From contig NZ_ABIZ01000001.1 in the NCBI RefSeq assembly GCF_000172155.1, positions 7,783,105 through 7,847,104 on the forward strand: a stretch of 64,000 nucleotides of DNA. Reading direction: 5' to 3'. Origin of the DNA: Verrucomicrobium spinosum DSM 4136 = JCM 18804. Its GTDB lineage: Bacteria; Verrucomicrobiota; Verrucomicrobiia; Verrucomicrobiales; Verrucomicrobiaceae. Shown piece after piece: positions 1 to 9,319 of the stretch (its first letter is position 1; each line of letters opens with the position of its first letter). The notes beneath the pieces were generated by a model. That model was given only the letters and a program-made list of their open reading frames with translations, was not told where the DNA came from and did no database searches. A program made the position numbers and the translations under genes.

Positions 1-2889
1 GCTGGCAGTGGTCGGAGCGATTTCCGGTGGCGTGGGCGACTTCTCACCAAGCAAGGCGATGCGCTTGCTGCTGAGTGACAGTGCCGCCGTGTATGTACCC
101 TTCTTGACAAAGATGAGCTTCCAGTCCCCCGCCTGGGAATTGGCTGCCGAAACGGCCGCCGAGATGGTCTTCTTCACGGTCGCTGTCTCGGGATTGACCG
201 CAGGGTCAACCGTCACATCGGGCACGAGAGCCACCGCCACAGCCGCGTCCGTACCACGGTTGTATTCATAAATATTAGGCACCCGGTCTCCATCCTTGTC
301 TTCTAGGGTATCTCTGGGATCGATTGGGTTCAACCCCTTGGCAATCTCATAGCCATCGGGAATGGTGTCGTCGTCGGTGTCAGTATCACGTGGGTTGGAG
401 CCAGCAGCCTGTTCAGCCCCATCATTGGCTCCGTCACCGTCTTCGTCTGCCACGGCTGGATTGGTTCCAAACAGAAATTCCCCGAGATCATTCAAACCAT
501 CACTGTCGCCATCTGCCGTGCCATCATGGCTGAGATTGCCGAAATGGAGCATCTCCCACCATTCCGGAAGACCATCAGCATCTGAATCCACATACTCATC
601 TGCCCCAATGTCGGGAGGAGAGGTTCTAGACTCACCATGAACATCCTGCGACGGAATGGAAAAGAGCAAACCACCAGCGGGGTTGATTGCCGGACTGGTC
701 AAGAGCAGGTGCCCGGAAGCCGTCAGCAGCGGATCACTCCCAGAGGCTCCATGCTCCGCTCCCAGGATGATCGAATTCAGCGCTTCGAATTGTGACCCGG
801 GATCCACCTGTACCTGAGTGCTGCCGACCGGGCCCCCCGGGTTCCACACAATCGTGTTTCGCAGGCGCAATGCACCATCGTCCACATAGATGGCAAGTCC
901 TTCGACAGGTTGAGAAGAGGAATGTCCAGTGGGAACGCCATTGCCGAAGAGAGTGCAGTGATCCAGACGGCACTCCCCGCCAGCAAGGTAGAGTCCGGCG
1001 CCGCCATATGACTGGAAGTTGGATGTGATGAACGTATTCGCCAGACGAACGGCACTCCCTTCATACAGGCTCACGTAGATACCCCGGGCACTGCTGGAAG
1101 CATCTGGATGTTTGATCACAAATCCGTCCACCACCACATCCCCAGCAGTGATGCTGACGGCACTGTAGTACATGGGGCCAACGATCTGCGGAAGATCGCT
1201 GCCCAGCTCCCCAAGCAGCAGGATGCGCTTGTCATACAGGTCGACGGCTTCGGAATAAGTTCCCTTCTTCACCAAGATCACCTGCCAGTCGCCGACGTAG
1301 TTGGCATCGGTGACGGCGTCGCCAATGGTCAGATGGGTGCCGGATCCATTCGCATCGACAGTGAAGTCCGGCACAAGCGTATCCGGCGTGCCAGCACTGG
1401 TGCTGCGGTGAAACTCATACAAGTTGGGCACACGATCGCCGTCCTTGTCATCCAGAGCATCCTTTGCGTCTCCTGGATTCAGGCCCTCGGCTATTTCATA
1501 GCCATCGGGAAGGTTGTCCCCATCCGAGTCGCTGGAGAAGGGATTGCTTCCGGCCGCGAACTCAGCCCCATCGTTGGCCCCATCGCCATCAGCATCTGCC
1601 AGCGCGGGATCTGATCCAAATCCATATTCCCCCAAGTCATTCAAACCGTCTGAGTCTCCATCAGCCGTGCCGTCATGCGACAGCCCGCCAAACACCTGCT
1701 GCTCCCAGGCATCAGGAAGATTATCCGCATCGGAATCCAGCCATTCATCAGCCCCGATGTCAGGCACCGTGGCGGTGGGGCGGGGTTCACCATGGACATC
1801 CTTGCCCGAGGTGTAGAGCGCCGCCGCCGCGTTGATGGCGGGTGAGTTGTGTTTGAGCGTGCCCTGCGGCGTCACTTGGGGATCTGACGACAAGTTGCCG
1901 GTTCCGGCATAGCCACCTCTGAAGATGGAGTTGGAAACTTCCAGCGTTGCGCCGTTTTCCAAAAGTGTCTCAAGACCTTGGCGGTTCCAGAAAATGGAGT
2001 TGTGAACCGTAATGGCACTGCTGTCGGCATGGATGCCATGGGGTGCATTCCCGACTGCCGTGCAATGCACCACCATCAGATCAGCCCCGGAAGTGTAAAT
2101 CGCTCCTCCCACGGTTCCATCAGATTTGTTGTTGAGAAGGATGCAGTTGATGATCGATGGGTTTCCGCTCGTAGCGTAAACGGCTCCTCCATAGTAGTTG
2201 GAAGTGTTCTTGATGGTAAACCCCTCAACCACCGCATTGCCATAAAGTGAGATCCCGGCATTGGTCCCCTGACCATCTATGATTGTGGTGGCCGCTCCAT
2301 CAGCTGAAATCAACAGGACGTCGCCATGCAGGGTAATGCCTGTGTTTTCCCATCCGGAGTAGGTGCCCGGCTGCACCAGAATGATCTCGTAGTTGTAGGC
2401 CCAGTAGCTCGGTTCATAGAGGCTGGTGTGTGTTCCACCGCCATTGGGATCCACCACGTAGTGAGGCGTGGGAATAGATCCAACCGCAAATGGATCAGAA
2501 GAATTTTTGACCTCGAAGATGTTGGGATAACGATCTCCGTCATAGTCGGCGTGAGCATCGTCCACCAGCGGATTGCATCCGGCGAAGATTTCCTCACTGT
2601 CCGTCATGCCATCGAAATCCGTGTCACCCGAGTACGGATTGGTTTCCTCCGTGGCCTCATCGGCATTGCTGACTCCGTCCGAGTCCAGATCCAGGCCTTG
2701 CATGTTCATGTCTGCCAAAGTCGTGGCAACCTGCGTTCCCGAATCTGTCCAGGTATCGTTGTCACCATCCATGTCTGCGTCAGACCAACTCGCCGGAACA
2801 AGCTCCGCGGTAACGAGCAGCAAACCTGCACCGAAAAGACACGACCAAATGCTTTTGCCATGTCGACACCTGCGGAATGGAGCGTTCAT
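1..2889 (-). CDS. Giant secreted Ca-binding/beta-helix repeat protein, 3' end cut by window
   Basis: This is the N-terminal 963 residues of a large exported protein whose C-terminus lies outside the window. The ATG at 2889 is followed by a basic stretch and a hydrophobic core (residues about 14-34), which reads as a signal peptide. Aspartate-rich thrombospondin type 3-like repeats follow (DMDGDNDTW, DLDSDGVSNADE, DTDFDGMTDSEE), then a right-handed beta-helix-like region with many short NxxxxG/INC-type rungs ending near HGEPRPTATVPDIGADEW. The set repeats: the segment starting LSHDGTADGDSDGLNDLGE occurs near residues 404 and 787, about 383 residues apart, and a third beta-helix module begins near residue 889. 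In the family such repeats bind calcium and are found in surface or adhesin-like proteins; substrate and role are unknown. The frame is open from 2889 to base 1. Confidence 0.85.
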   Translation of the reverse strand, partial: MNAPFRRCRHGKSIWSCLFGAGLLLVTAELVPASWSDADMDGDNDTWTDSGTQVATTLADMNMQGLDLDSDGVSNADEATEETNPYSGDTDFDGMTDSEEIFAGCNPLVDDAHADYDGDRYPNIFEVKNSSDPFAVGSIPTPHYVVDPNGGGTHTSLYEPSYWAYNYEIILVQPGTYSGWENTGITLHGDVLLISADGAATTIIDGQGTNAGISLYGNAVVEGFTIKNTSNYYGGAVYATSGNPSIINCILLNNKSDGTVGGAIYTSGADLMVVHCTAVGNAPHGIHADSSAITVHNSIFWNRQGLETLLENGATLEVSNSIFRGGYAGTGNLSSDPQVTPQGTLKHNSPAINAAAALYTSGKDVHGEPRPTATVPDIGADEWLDSDADNLPDAWEQQVFGGLSHDGTADGDSDGLNDLGEYGFGSDPALADADGDGANDGAEFAAGSNPFSSDSDGDNLPDGYEIAEGLNPGDAKDALDDKDGDRVPNLYEFHRSTSAGTPDTLVPDFTVDANGSGTHLTIGDAVTDANYVGDWQVILVKKGTYSEAVDLYDKRILLLGELGSDLPQIVGPMYYSAVSITAGDVVVDGFVIKHPDASSSARGIYVSLYEGSAVRLANTFITSNFQSYGGAGLYLAGGECRLDHCTLFGNGVPTGHSSSQPVEGLAIYVDDGALRLRNTIVWNPGGPVGSTQVQVDPGSQFEALNSIILGAEHGASGSDPLLTASGHLLLTSPAINPAGGLLFSIPSQDVHGESRTSPPDIGADEYVDSDADGLPEWWEMLHFGNLSHDGTADGDSDGLNDLGEFLFGTNPAVADEDGDGANDGAEQAAGSNPRDTDTDDDTIPDGYEIAKGLNPIDPRDTLEDKDGDRVPNIYEYNRGTDAAVAVALVPDVTVDPAVNPETATVKKTISAAVSAANSQAGDWKLIFVKKGTYTAALSLSSKRIALLGEKSPTPPEIAPTTAS

Positions 2890-3511
2890 AGAATGCGGCT
2901 TCCAAATGACACGCCTGCGTCAGACCGAACGCGGCAAAGCCCGATCAGCCATTGGCGGCGTGAATGCTGTTGTTGGGAATAGGGGGGGTGTTTCCCAGTG
3001 AAAATTCCAATAGGCTGTTCCACTAGGAACTCGCCTGATCCATGGCTGACAACCATCCGGACCTGTGATACCGCCGATACTTCATGATGTATCCCTGTTT
3101 TGCAATCCTATAATGTTAAAAATTTTGTTGTTGCATTGGTAGTATTCGAAAAGAATAATTTTCGACCACCGCATTAGTCTGCCTCATTCATTCGTCACAT
3201 CTTTGACATCCATCTCATAAATGAAACGACTATCCTTAAGGATAGTATTGCCAGCAACGCCGCAACTCTCGCCAGTTCTGCGATCCAGAACCAAAATAGG
3301 AATATGTTCTGCGTGATCGCGTTTATCCTTGAACCACATCTGGTTGCGCGAACGCTCTGGACAAAATGGTCAGCCCGTCAGACACCCAGGTCGTCCGCCC
3401 CCGCTGCGCACCATGAGAACAGTCAGGATAAGCACAGGCGGGCGGAGTTGCGCCGAAGTTCGCATGCCAGATGCACTTGGCCGGCACGATGATGCGCTTT
3501 CCGATAGAAGA
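2890..3511. other. Intergenic stretch, no convincing gene
   Basis: About 620 bases between the start of the giant secreted protein and the next minus-strand gene. It is more AT-rich than the surroundings around 3060-3250. It contains a short perfect palindrome, TATCCTTAAGGATA, near 3232-3245. No ORF in it has a credible protein sequence. It probably holds the promoter of the upstream minus-strand gene, but no clear -35/-10 pair could be assigned. Confidence 0.4.
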
Positions 3512-3973
3512 CTACTTCACCTCAGGCATCATCGTCACCCTGACCGGAAGCCATCGGCACTCAGCGCTTTGTTCGGGGCTGGGCACCGCCGCAAAGTTGG
3601 CATCCGGCCGGGTTGTGATGAAGACGAAGATGTAAACCATGGGAACAAGGGCCTCATTCCCCTCGGCTTCACCTAACCAAGCCCCGTTTTTGAGGATGAC
3701 ACAGGCTCCTCTCGGCAGACTTCCCGACTTGAAACAACGGCGTGATAGATCTGCCAGTCCCGGATGCTCCAGATCCAAATGGGAGTCCCCTCCGAGTGCT
3801 AATGCGTTGAAAAGCTCTGCCGTTTTTAGCGCCGCCACACCGTGCTTCGTCATCCAATCCTTAACGACAGCATTGAAACTGGTTGTTGCGTCGGCGAGAG
3901 ATGTCTCTTGTTTGATCTCGTAGGTCAAATACAGCGGAGCTTCAGCCCTGATCGTGGGACAGCAGATGAGCAC
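3512..3973 (-). CDS. Hypothetical secreted protein, start uncertain
   Basis: A 153-codon frame with a GTG start; the family is not recognised. The first residues (VLICCPTIRAEAP) look like the end of a signal peptide. The same frame stays open upstream for about 18 more codons that encode a strongly hydrophobic stretch (CIFRFALIVAVLICC), but there is no ATG, GTG or TTG there. Either translation starts at an unusual codon such as CTG near 4010, or the 5' end has decayed. The body is mixed alpha/beta in composition and contains a segment, PMVYIFVFITTRPDAN, that looks like a beta strand pair. Its neighbours are other small hypotheticals on the same strand. Confidence 0.55.
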   Translation of the reverse strand: MLICCPTIRAEAPLYLTYEIKQETSLADATTSFNAVVKDWMTKHGVAALKTAELFNALALGGDSHLDLEHPGLADLSRRCFKSGSLPRGACVILKNGAWLGEAEGNEALVPMVYIFVFITTRPDANFAAVPSPEQSAECRWLPVRVTMMPEVK

Positions 3974-4059
3974 GGCAACGATGAGTGCAAAACGAAAAAT
4001 GCAGGGGAGGATGCACGTCAGACTAACACGATACAGAGCTTAAACAGAAAGTGATTTCG

Positions 4060-4419
4060 TGTTTCGCGTTCTAAAAATGGAGACCCCACGCCAACGGCGT
4101 GATACGCAAGAGCCCGGGGACCATCGGAATACGCAGGAGCTCCAAGGGAGTTCAACAAACCGTCCAACCCACCCAGCGACGCCCCTCTTGCATGCAGTGG
4201 ACACCTCAGGGGTGCGGTCACAGTTTGTAGAACTCACTTTGGAGTTCTGGCCCGCCGTCCAAGCACCCAGGGTGGCAGCTCGTACCTCGCCTTACCCTGG
4301 GCTACTTTGTATGACGCCCTTGGCGTCACTGCGCTCTCGTGCAACAACGGTGACACTCATAGACCCGACGTGCAGATCGGAGGGGGCTAGACACGTGGAC
4401 CTCAACAGGCATCCCGTCC
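4060..4419. repeat. Cluster of short hairpins (intergenic repeat region)
   Basis: A non-coding stretch built from consecutive short palindromes: ACGCCAACGGCGT near 4089, GAACTCACTTTGGAGTTC near 4230, an arm pair CCCAGGGT / ACCCTGGG near 4267-4306, and GACGCCCTTGGCGTC near 4314. Frames crossing it on both strands translate to low-complexity, stop-rich peptides, so they were not called. The composition is typical of dispersed palindromic intergenic elements in Planctomycetes and Verrucomicrobia genomes (from memory). Function unknown. Confidence 0.5.
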
Positions 4420-4713
4420 TCAGTCGATAATCTGCAAATCACTGTCCGCGGGTTGAAAAAACACCACGCATATTTTTGTCAGCTTCACTCCCGCATCCTT
4501 GACAGCCCGTGTCGCCATGCGCAGCAACTTGCTCACATCGCAGTCAGGTGCGGGAGACACCAGAATCATGGCTCCCGGCAGCATGACCGGCGCCCCGGTA
4601 TAGCTGTCTATCGAGGCTACCGAATTCGGGACCGCCTCCAAGATCGCCTGCCGGGTGGTCGCGTGATCATCTTCATCGAACGGCTCAATTTCGTAAACGA
4701 TAAGGGCATTCAT
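4420..4713 (-). CDS. Small hypothetical protein (97 aa)
   Basis: Small cytoplasmic protein of unknown family. There is no signal peptide or membrane segment. It starts MNALIVYEIEPFDEDDHATT and shows an alternating strand/helix pattern, LIVYEI, ATTRQAILEAV, AMILVSPAPDCD, KICVVFFQP, like a small ferredoxin-like or dodecin-sized alpha/beta fold. It is acidic and well composed compared with the repeats on its left, which is why it is treated as a real gene. It lies 67 bp downstream of the next minus-strand gene, so the two could be co-transcribed. Function not assigned. Confidence 0.6.
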   Translation of the reverse strand: MNALIVYEIEPFDEDDHATTRQAILEAVPNSVASIDSYTGAPVMLPGAMILVSPAPDCDVSKLLRMATRAVKDAGVKLTKICVVFFQPADSDLQIID

Positions 4714-4780
4714 ACGCGATTGCGTGAACAGTTATCTGTAGCCTGGAAACGACCGAACTTCGGCGGCTTAATTTCTCCCT

Positions 4781-5521
4781 TCAGGGAACAAGTCCCCAGG
4801 AGAAGGAGCCTTCCTTCGTCACCTCATCGACAGTGATGCCGACGATCCTGCCCGTGCCCTCCCGTTGCGAAATACGAATCCGCCACTGCTCCACGCCGCC
4901 TTTGCCAGTGATGATCCAGCAGGTGAGGGTTTTTTCCGCCCCATTCCCTTCGATTTTGGGATCGATGAAGTATTGCTTCAGCGTGCGCTTCTCTTTGATC
5001 GCCCCCGCCATCCAGGCGTTCTGGGAGGGGTTTCGAGTCCAGAAGTCGGATGACAGATAAGTCCTCTTGGGCCCCTTATGCAGAACCGCGAGACTCCCAC
5101 AGAGGCGTCCCGCATCATCCTTGTTTGTTTCTGCGTTCAAAGCTCCCAGCCTCGTCCCGAACATGCCTGATATGATCTTGAGCCCTTCCTCGCCGCTGAG
5201 GCGGATCCATCGTCCTCGTTGAATCACATAGCGGCAGCTCTCCCAGTTCCCATCATAAAAGATCACCACGTGCTGAGGCGTGTCGCCATAGTCTATCATG
5301 TTGTTTACCATCCACTGCTCCACTGGAGACTTCAAGACTGTCATGGTCTGCCGCACCACCGCCTGGGGAACATCAACCCATGCCCATTGTGGTTTGGCGG
5401 GGTCGCCAACGCGGATGGTGGAGGGCCGTTCTGCGGCAGCCCCAGACGCGGACCAACCGACAAACCCGACAATGGTCACGAGCATTGCCATCCAGAATTT
5501 CACTCGTGCGACGCGTCCCAT
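4781..5521 (-). CDS. Hypothetical exported protein
   Basis: Exported protein of unknown family. The chosen ATG at 5521 gives MGRVARVKFWMAMLVTIVGF, with a basic start, a hydrophobic core and a likely cleavage after ASGAAA. A longer start at 5596 adds 25 residues that look like leader extension and weaken the signal peptide. The mature part has features of a soluble periplasmic domain (PQHVVIFYDGNWESCRYVIQRGRWIRL, then TLTCWIITGKGGVEQWRIRISQ), mostly beta with a single conserved-looking cysteine in each half. No catalytic motif is visible. It may be transcribed with the 97-aa gene that follows. Confidence 0.65.
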   Translation of the reverse strand: MGRVARVKFWMAMLVTIVGFVGWSASGAAAERPSTIRVGDPAKPQWAWVDVPQAVVRQTMTVLKSPVEQWMVNNMIDYGDTPQHVVIFYDGNWESCRYVIQRGRWIRLSGEEGLKIISGMFGTRLGALNAETNKDDAGRLCGSLAVLHKGPKRTYLSSDFWTRNPSQNAWMAGAIKEKRTLKQYFIDPKIEGNGAEKTLTCWIITGKGGVEQWRIRISQREGTGRIVGITVDEVTKEGSFSWGLVP

Positions 5522-5699
5522 GGCTGATTGAGTTGACGAACCTTCGGTAGCACAAAACCTGGCTTTCTTGGTGGCAGATGCCCGCCCGAAGTTCATTCAA
5601 GTACAAAGAAAAACCATGCACACCTCATACCCCGATCGAGGTCATGCATCAAGCCCGCCGCGTGAGGCGGATCGAGGTAGCGCCGAAGGTTACCTTTCT

Positions 5700-6203
5700 C
5701 TAACCAACGGACAGGTTTTTTTGCAAAGCGTCATAGCGAATGTCATAACCCTCGTCACCGGGGAACTTTCCGGCTTTGTCAGGCAAGAGGCATTGCATGG
5801 CCGGAAACGCCTGGGGAAGAGACCGGTAGAACCAAATCGCGTAGCCAAGATGCTCCCGATAGTGAGCAATATGGACGGGGCGAAACTCCACAGGGTATCC
5901 AGCCATATACTCAGCATCCCGACCCGGAGAAAGCACCTTTCCGGAGAGCAAGGTCTCGCCGATATGATTCAAGAGGTTGGCAGATTTCTCCACGCCCAGC
6001 CCCATGACCAGAACTTCAGGCTGTAGAAACTGATAGTAGAAGCCGATGGAAAAGGCGAACTGGGGCAAGTCTCCCTCAGGACCAATGTGCATCAGATGCC
6101 AGCCATGACGTTTGATGTCGCGAAGGACCACCTTGTCAGGTGGATCTTCCGGCTTGGGAAAGGTAAAGGGGGAGAGCCGGGGTTTCACAGGGTTGCTCTG
6201 CAT
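5700..6203 (-). CDS. DUF4262 domain-containing protein
   Basis: A 167-residue soluble protein resembling the DUF4262 family. Family-like features are the N-terminal IKRHGWHLMHI segment, the FAFSIGFYYQFLQPEVLVMGL strand-helix-strand unit, the LLNHIGETLLSGKVLSPG segment, and a later YREHLGYAIWFYRS block. The family has no established biochemical role. There is no signal peptide. It lies 37 bp downstream of the SGNH esterase gene on the same strand and may be the last gene of that transcription unit. Confidence 0.75.
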   Translation of the reverse strand: MQSNPVKPRLSPFTFPKPEDPPDKVVLRDIKRHGWHLMHIGPEGDLPQFAFSIGFYYQFLQPEVLVMGLGVEKSANLLNHIGETLLSGKVLSPGRDAEYMAGYPVEFRPVHIAHYREHLGYAIWFYRSLPQAFPAMQCLLPDKAGKFPGDEGYDIRYDALQKNLSVG

Positions 6204-6240
6204 CTCCAGGATTCAGCCCGCGGGCCGCTGGGTTCATTCC

Positions 6241-7572
6241 CTACCTTCCCACCGGCCCCAGCTCCTGCTTCACCTTCACGGGTTCTGCCGCCGGCTCGGC
6301 CGGTTTCAAGAGCTCCATGACCGCGGGCGTAAGTTCTTTGGCAAAGAGGTCATATCCCTTGGCCGTGAGGTGGATGTTGTCTGCTTGAAAGAGGCCCTCG
6401 AGGAATTTGCCGTCACGGCGGAGGAATTTGACGCCGGGGTTCAGGAAACTGACGTTGTTCCACTCCTCAAGCTGGGCAGCCAGGACGTTGAACTCCGTGG
6501 CCCGCTGGCGGTTGATGTCGGTGAGCTCGGCACCCACGGGCAGCAGCCCCACCACGAGGATCTGGCTGCTGGGAACGCTGCTGCGCAGCTTCTCCACCAC
6601 GGCACGCAGGCCCGCCACCACCTCTTCACTGCTGTTCTGCCCGCTCCAGAGGTTGTTGAGGCCCACCATGAGCACGACGACCTTGGGGGCGGGGTCCTGG
6701 TCTTCCAGAAGTCCGTTTTCCAGGCGCCAGAGGAGATTGCCGGTGGTATCGCCGCCGAGGCCAAAGTTGGCTGACTTCAGCGGGACCAGGATCTTCTGCC
6801 AGGCCTCACGGCCGGTGGTGGTCCAGCCCTGGGTGAGGGAATCGCCCAGGAAGGCCACCTCGAACCCGCCCTCTTCGGCACGACGCACCTGACTCTCATG
6901 AAAGAGCTTCCAGGCCCGGGGGCGATCAGGGAAATAACCCGGCACAGCCGTCACCGGCACCTTCTTCACCTCAGCGGGTGCTCCGGGCGCCTTGGGTTCT
7001 GCGCCCGGCTTCACGACGGCGACCTTGATGCCCTCCGCCTTCAGCTTCACATCATCCAGCCAGGCCTTGCCCTGCCCCTCCACATAGAGCGCGATGGCGA
7101 GCTTGCTGGCATTCTCCGGCACCGTGATCTCCGCCTCCAGTTCCTGCCAGTCATGCGTGCCCTCCAGCGTCTTCACCGGGAAGCAGTCGTTGGTGGTGAA
7201 TCGTTCATCAAAAAATTGGGCCGCGAAGTTCACCTTGCCCATGCCCTCCGTCTTCACCCAGCCGCTCAGCGTGATCTTCGAAGCGGGCTGGATGTTCACC
7301 ATCTGGTGGGCGCAGGCATTGCGATTGTCCGAAAGGGTGCTGCGATCCACACAGAGGCTGGCCTTGCCCGCATGAAATACCGCCGTGTCACGCGTGACAA
7401 TGCAGTCGCCAAATTTGCCCGTCCAGCCAAGCGGCACGCCCTCTCCACCTTCCATGCCTGGATTCTGCAGGCGCAGCTTCGGAGCCTTGTCTTTGTCCTC
7501 CTTCTGCTCCTTTTCCGCCGCACCCAAGGCAAACGGGAAGAGCAAACCCAGAGCAATGGTGCAGAGTTTCAT
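6241..7572 (-). CDS. SGNH/GDSL esterase with N-terminal carbohydrate-binding-like domain
   Basis: Secreted two-domain hydrolase of 443 residues. Residues 1-18 are a signal peptide. Residues about 32-180 form a beta-sandwich of the kind found in CBM4/9-like modules (LQNPGMEGGEGVPLGW at the start, AWLDDVKLKAE at the end). The catalytic SGNH domain begins near residue 235 with the block I motif GDSLT (243-247, nucleophile Ser245). Block II is FGLGGDTTGN, block III is VGLNN, and block V is DNIHLTAKGY with the Asp and His. It probably removes acyl groups (acetyl or similar) from polysaccharides outside the cytoplasm; substrate inferred only. It resembles PAF-acetylhydrolase-like SGNH enzymes. Next to it is a small membrane protein gene and the DUF1501/DUF1800 genes. 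Confidence 0.87.
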   Translation of the reverse strand: MKLCTIALGLLFPFALGAAEKEQKEDKDKAPKLRLQNPGMEGGEGVPLGWTGKFGDCIVTRDTAVFHAGKASLCVDRSTLSDNRNACAHQMVNIQPASKITLSGWVKTEGMGKVNFAAQFFDERFTTNDCFPVKTLEGTHDWQELEAEITVPENASKLAIALYVEGQGKAWLDDVKLKAEGIKVAVVKPGAEPKAPGAPAEVKKVPVTAVPGYFPDRPRAWKLFHESQVRRAEEGGFEVAFLGDSLTQGWTTTGREAWQKILVPLKSANFGLGGDTTGNLLWRLENGLLEDQDPAPKVVVLMVGLNNLWSGQNSSEEVVAGLRAVVEKLRSSVPSSQILVVGLLPVGAELTDINRQRATEFNVLAAQLEEWNNVSFLNPGVKFLRRDGKFLEGLFQADNIHLTAKGYDLFAKELTPAVMELLKPAEPAAEPVKVKQELGPVGR

Positions 7573-7590
7573 GGGGCAGGGCGGGAAACA

Positions 7591-8031
7591 TCATGTAGGC
7601 GACGACGCGGCGCTCGCATCGGATTCGTGGGAATCAGTTGACTGGTTGTCAGATTTTTTTCCACTGTGCAACCAGTTCAGCAGCCAGCCTTCAGCGATGA
7701 CCAGGACGAGCAACCCCGTGAAGCGCTTGTGCAACCAAATCGGCTCACCCAGCTTCATGAGCAGGGCCATGACCAGCGTCCAGCCGCCCACGGCCAGAAT
7801 CACCAGGCCCACAGCCTGCCAAAGCCCCTTTTTCTGCACCTGCCTCTTGGCCCGGGCCGCCAGCAGACCACCCCAGATCAAGAGAACGTAGCCAAGGGCA
7901 AAGGTGATCTTGCCGCCCAGGATCACGGATTTTTCATCCACATCCAGCCCCTTCATCAGCCAGCCAATGTATTGAAACAGCAGCCCAAAGGCGAGGCACT
8001 GGGAAATTTTGAGCTTGTGGGCGTACTCCAT
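7591..8031 (-). CDS. Small integral membrane protein, unknown function
   Basis: About 146 residues with four predicted membrane segments: ISQCLAFGLLFQYIGWLM, ITFALGYVLLIWGGLL, AVGLVILAVGGWTLVMALLM and GLLVLVIAEGWLLNWL. It has a hydrophilic Ser/Asp-rich tail. The ATG at 8031 was chosen because it directly precedes a membrane-protein-like N-terminus. An in-frame TTG at 8070 overlaps the stop of the upstream DUF1501 gene (TTGA) and could allow coupled translation. No known family was recognised. It sits between the DUF1501 gene and the SGNH esterase gene on the same strand. Confidence 0.6.
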   Translation of the reverse strand: MEYAHKLKISQCLAFGLLFQYIGWLMKGLDVDEKSVILGGKITFALGYVLLIWGGLLAARAKRQVQKKGLWQAVGLVILAVGGWTLVMALLMKLGEPIWLHKRFTGLLVLVIAEGWLLNWLHSGKKSDNQSTDSHESDASAASSPT

Positions 8032-8066
8032 GGCGAGTCCCGATACTGGCTCATCTGGAGCAAATC

Positions 8067-9254
8067 TCAAGCGAGCAATCCAACGGGCTGGGGGGTGAAC
8101 ACGGGGAACACCTCCTGCGGGCGATCCAGGCCCATCGCCCCCTTCAACACCTCGCCGAAGACACTGCGGTAGTCATGGCCAATCTTCATGCCCCCTGGGC
8201 CGGTGAGCGTCTCCTCCACCACGCAGGGCCAGCCCCCCAGGATCTGGCCGCCCCGCAACCGGTCGCTCAGCACCAGCGTGGCGAAGCCCCGGCCGTGATC
8301 GGTGCCCAGGGAGCTGTTCTCATAGATCCGGCGGCCAAACTCGGTCATCACCATCACGGTCACGTTCTGGCGATGCTCCTTGAGGTCGGCATCAAACGCC
8401 GCCAGACCGTCTCCCAACACCTTGGCCCGCTGGGCCTGGAGCCCCTCTGCCGCCCCCTGGATGAAGTGCGTGTCCCACCCACCCAGGTCCAGGCACGCCA
8501 CCTCCAGCCCCACCCGGGCCTTGATGAGCCGGGCCACCTCCCGCAGGCCGTTGCCAAAGCCCTCCTTCGGATACTGCGCCCCATGCGCGGGAGCGTAGTC
8601 GTTGGTCTGAAGCTGGCGGACCCGCTCAAACAAATCGAGCGTCTCCCGCCCCTGCTGCCCCAGTAGCGTGACATCCGCACCATACAGCTTTGCAAGCGCC
8701 TGAGCCGCGGCCTCCGTCTCGCCGGAGGGCGTCTTCAATGCAATCTCCTGGAGCGACTGGATGACACTCACCACGGGTGCCCCGCGCAATGACTCCGGGA
8801 GTGTGGTCCCGATGGCGACCGCGCTCAGCGGCCCCGTGGCGGGATTCGCCCGTGCCCGAAGAAACCGTCCCAGCCACCCTCCTCCCGCCGGGGTGCCTCC
8901 CATGGAGTCGCCATGCTCCATCTGGTCCTGACATTCAAAATGCGAACCGCTGGTGTTGTCTGTCCCCACCCCCTGGATGATCGCCAATCGACCCTCGGCA
9001 AACTTTTCCTGAAGCGGCTGCAACATGGGATGCAGCCCATAACGATCGTCCAGACGAACGGCGGACGCACTCCCGCCCCCTGGCGGCTTGATGCCGATGG
9101 TCGGCCGGGCCCGGTAGTACACATCGTCCGCATACGGCACCACGAGGTTCATCGTGTCTGCCCCGCCCCGGAGGAAAATGCACACCAGAGTGTGCTTGCC
9201 GGCCTCATCCACCACAGGGGATGAAGAAACGGCCAGGTTGGTGAGGAGGCGCAT
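8067..9254 (-). CDS. DUF1501 domain-containing protein
   Basis: A 395-residue DUF1501 protein. The family is distantly related to alkaline-phosphatase/sulfatase-fold proteins and is common in Planctomycetes and Verrucomicrobia. Typical elements are the N-terminal LVCIFLRGGADTMNLVVPY, SHFECQDQMEHG, LGGWDTHFIQGAAEGLQ, VTVMVMTEFGRRIYENSSLGTDHGRG, and GDVL-like C-terminal part. The annotated start lacks an obvious Tat leader. It follows the DUF1800 gene by 65 bp on the same strand, the usual gene order for this pair. The pair is generally thought to act outside the cytoplasm; the reaction is unknown. Confidence 0.9.
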   Translation of the reverse strand: MRLLTNLAVSSSPVVDEAGKHTLVCIFLRGGADTMNLVVPYADDVYYRARPTIGIKPPGGGSASAVRLDDRYGLHPMLQPLQEKFAEGRLAIIQGVGTDNTSGSHFECQDQMEHGDSMGGTPAGGGWLGRFLRARANPATGPLSAVAIGTTLPESLRGAPVVSVIQSLQEIALKTPSGETEAAAQALAKLYGADVTLLGQQGRETLDLFERVRQLQTNDYAPAHGAQYPKEGFGNGLREVARLIKARVGLEVACLDLGGWDTHFIQGAAEGLQAQRAKVLGDGLAAFDADLKEHRQNVTVMVMTEFGRRIYENSSLGTDHGRGFATLVLSDRLRGGQILGGWPCVVEETLTGPGGMKIGHDYRSVFGEVLKGAMGLDRPQEVFPVFTPQPVGLLA

Positions 9255-9319
9255 GGGGAATGAAGTTCTTAGTTCTTGGTGCTTCGTGCTTGGTTAACGG
9301 GACGGCACCTCAATCCCTT

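Noticed and set aside
4059-4430. 123-codon plus-strand ORF over the hairpin cluster
   Set aside because: Its translation follows the palindromes and has no protein-like composition.
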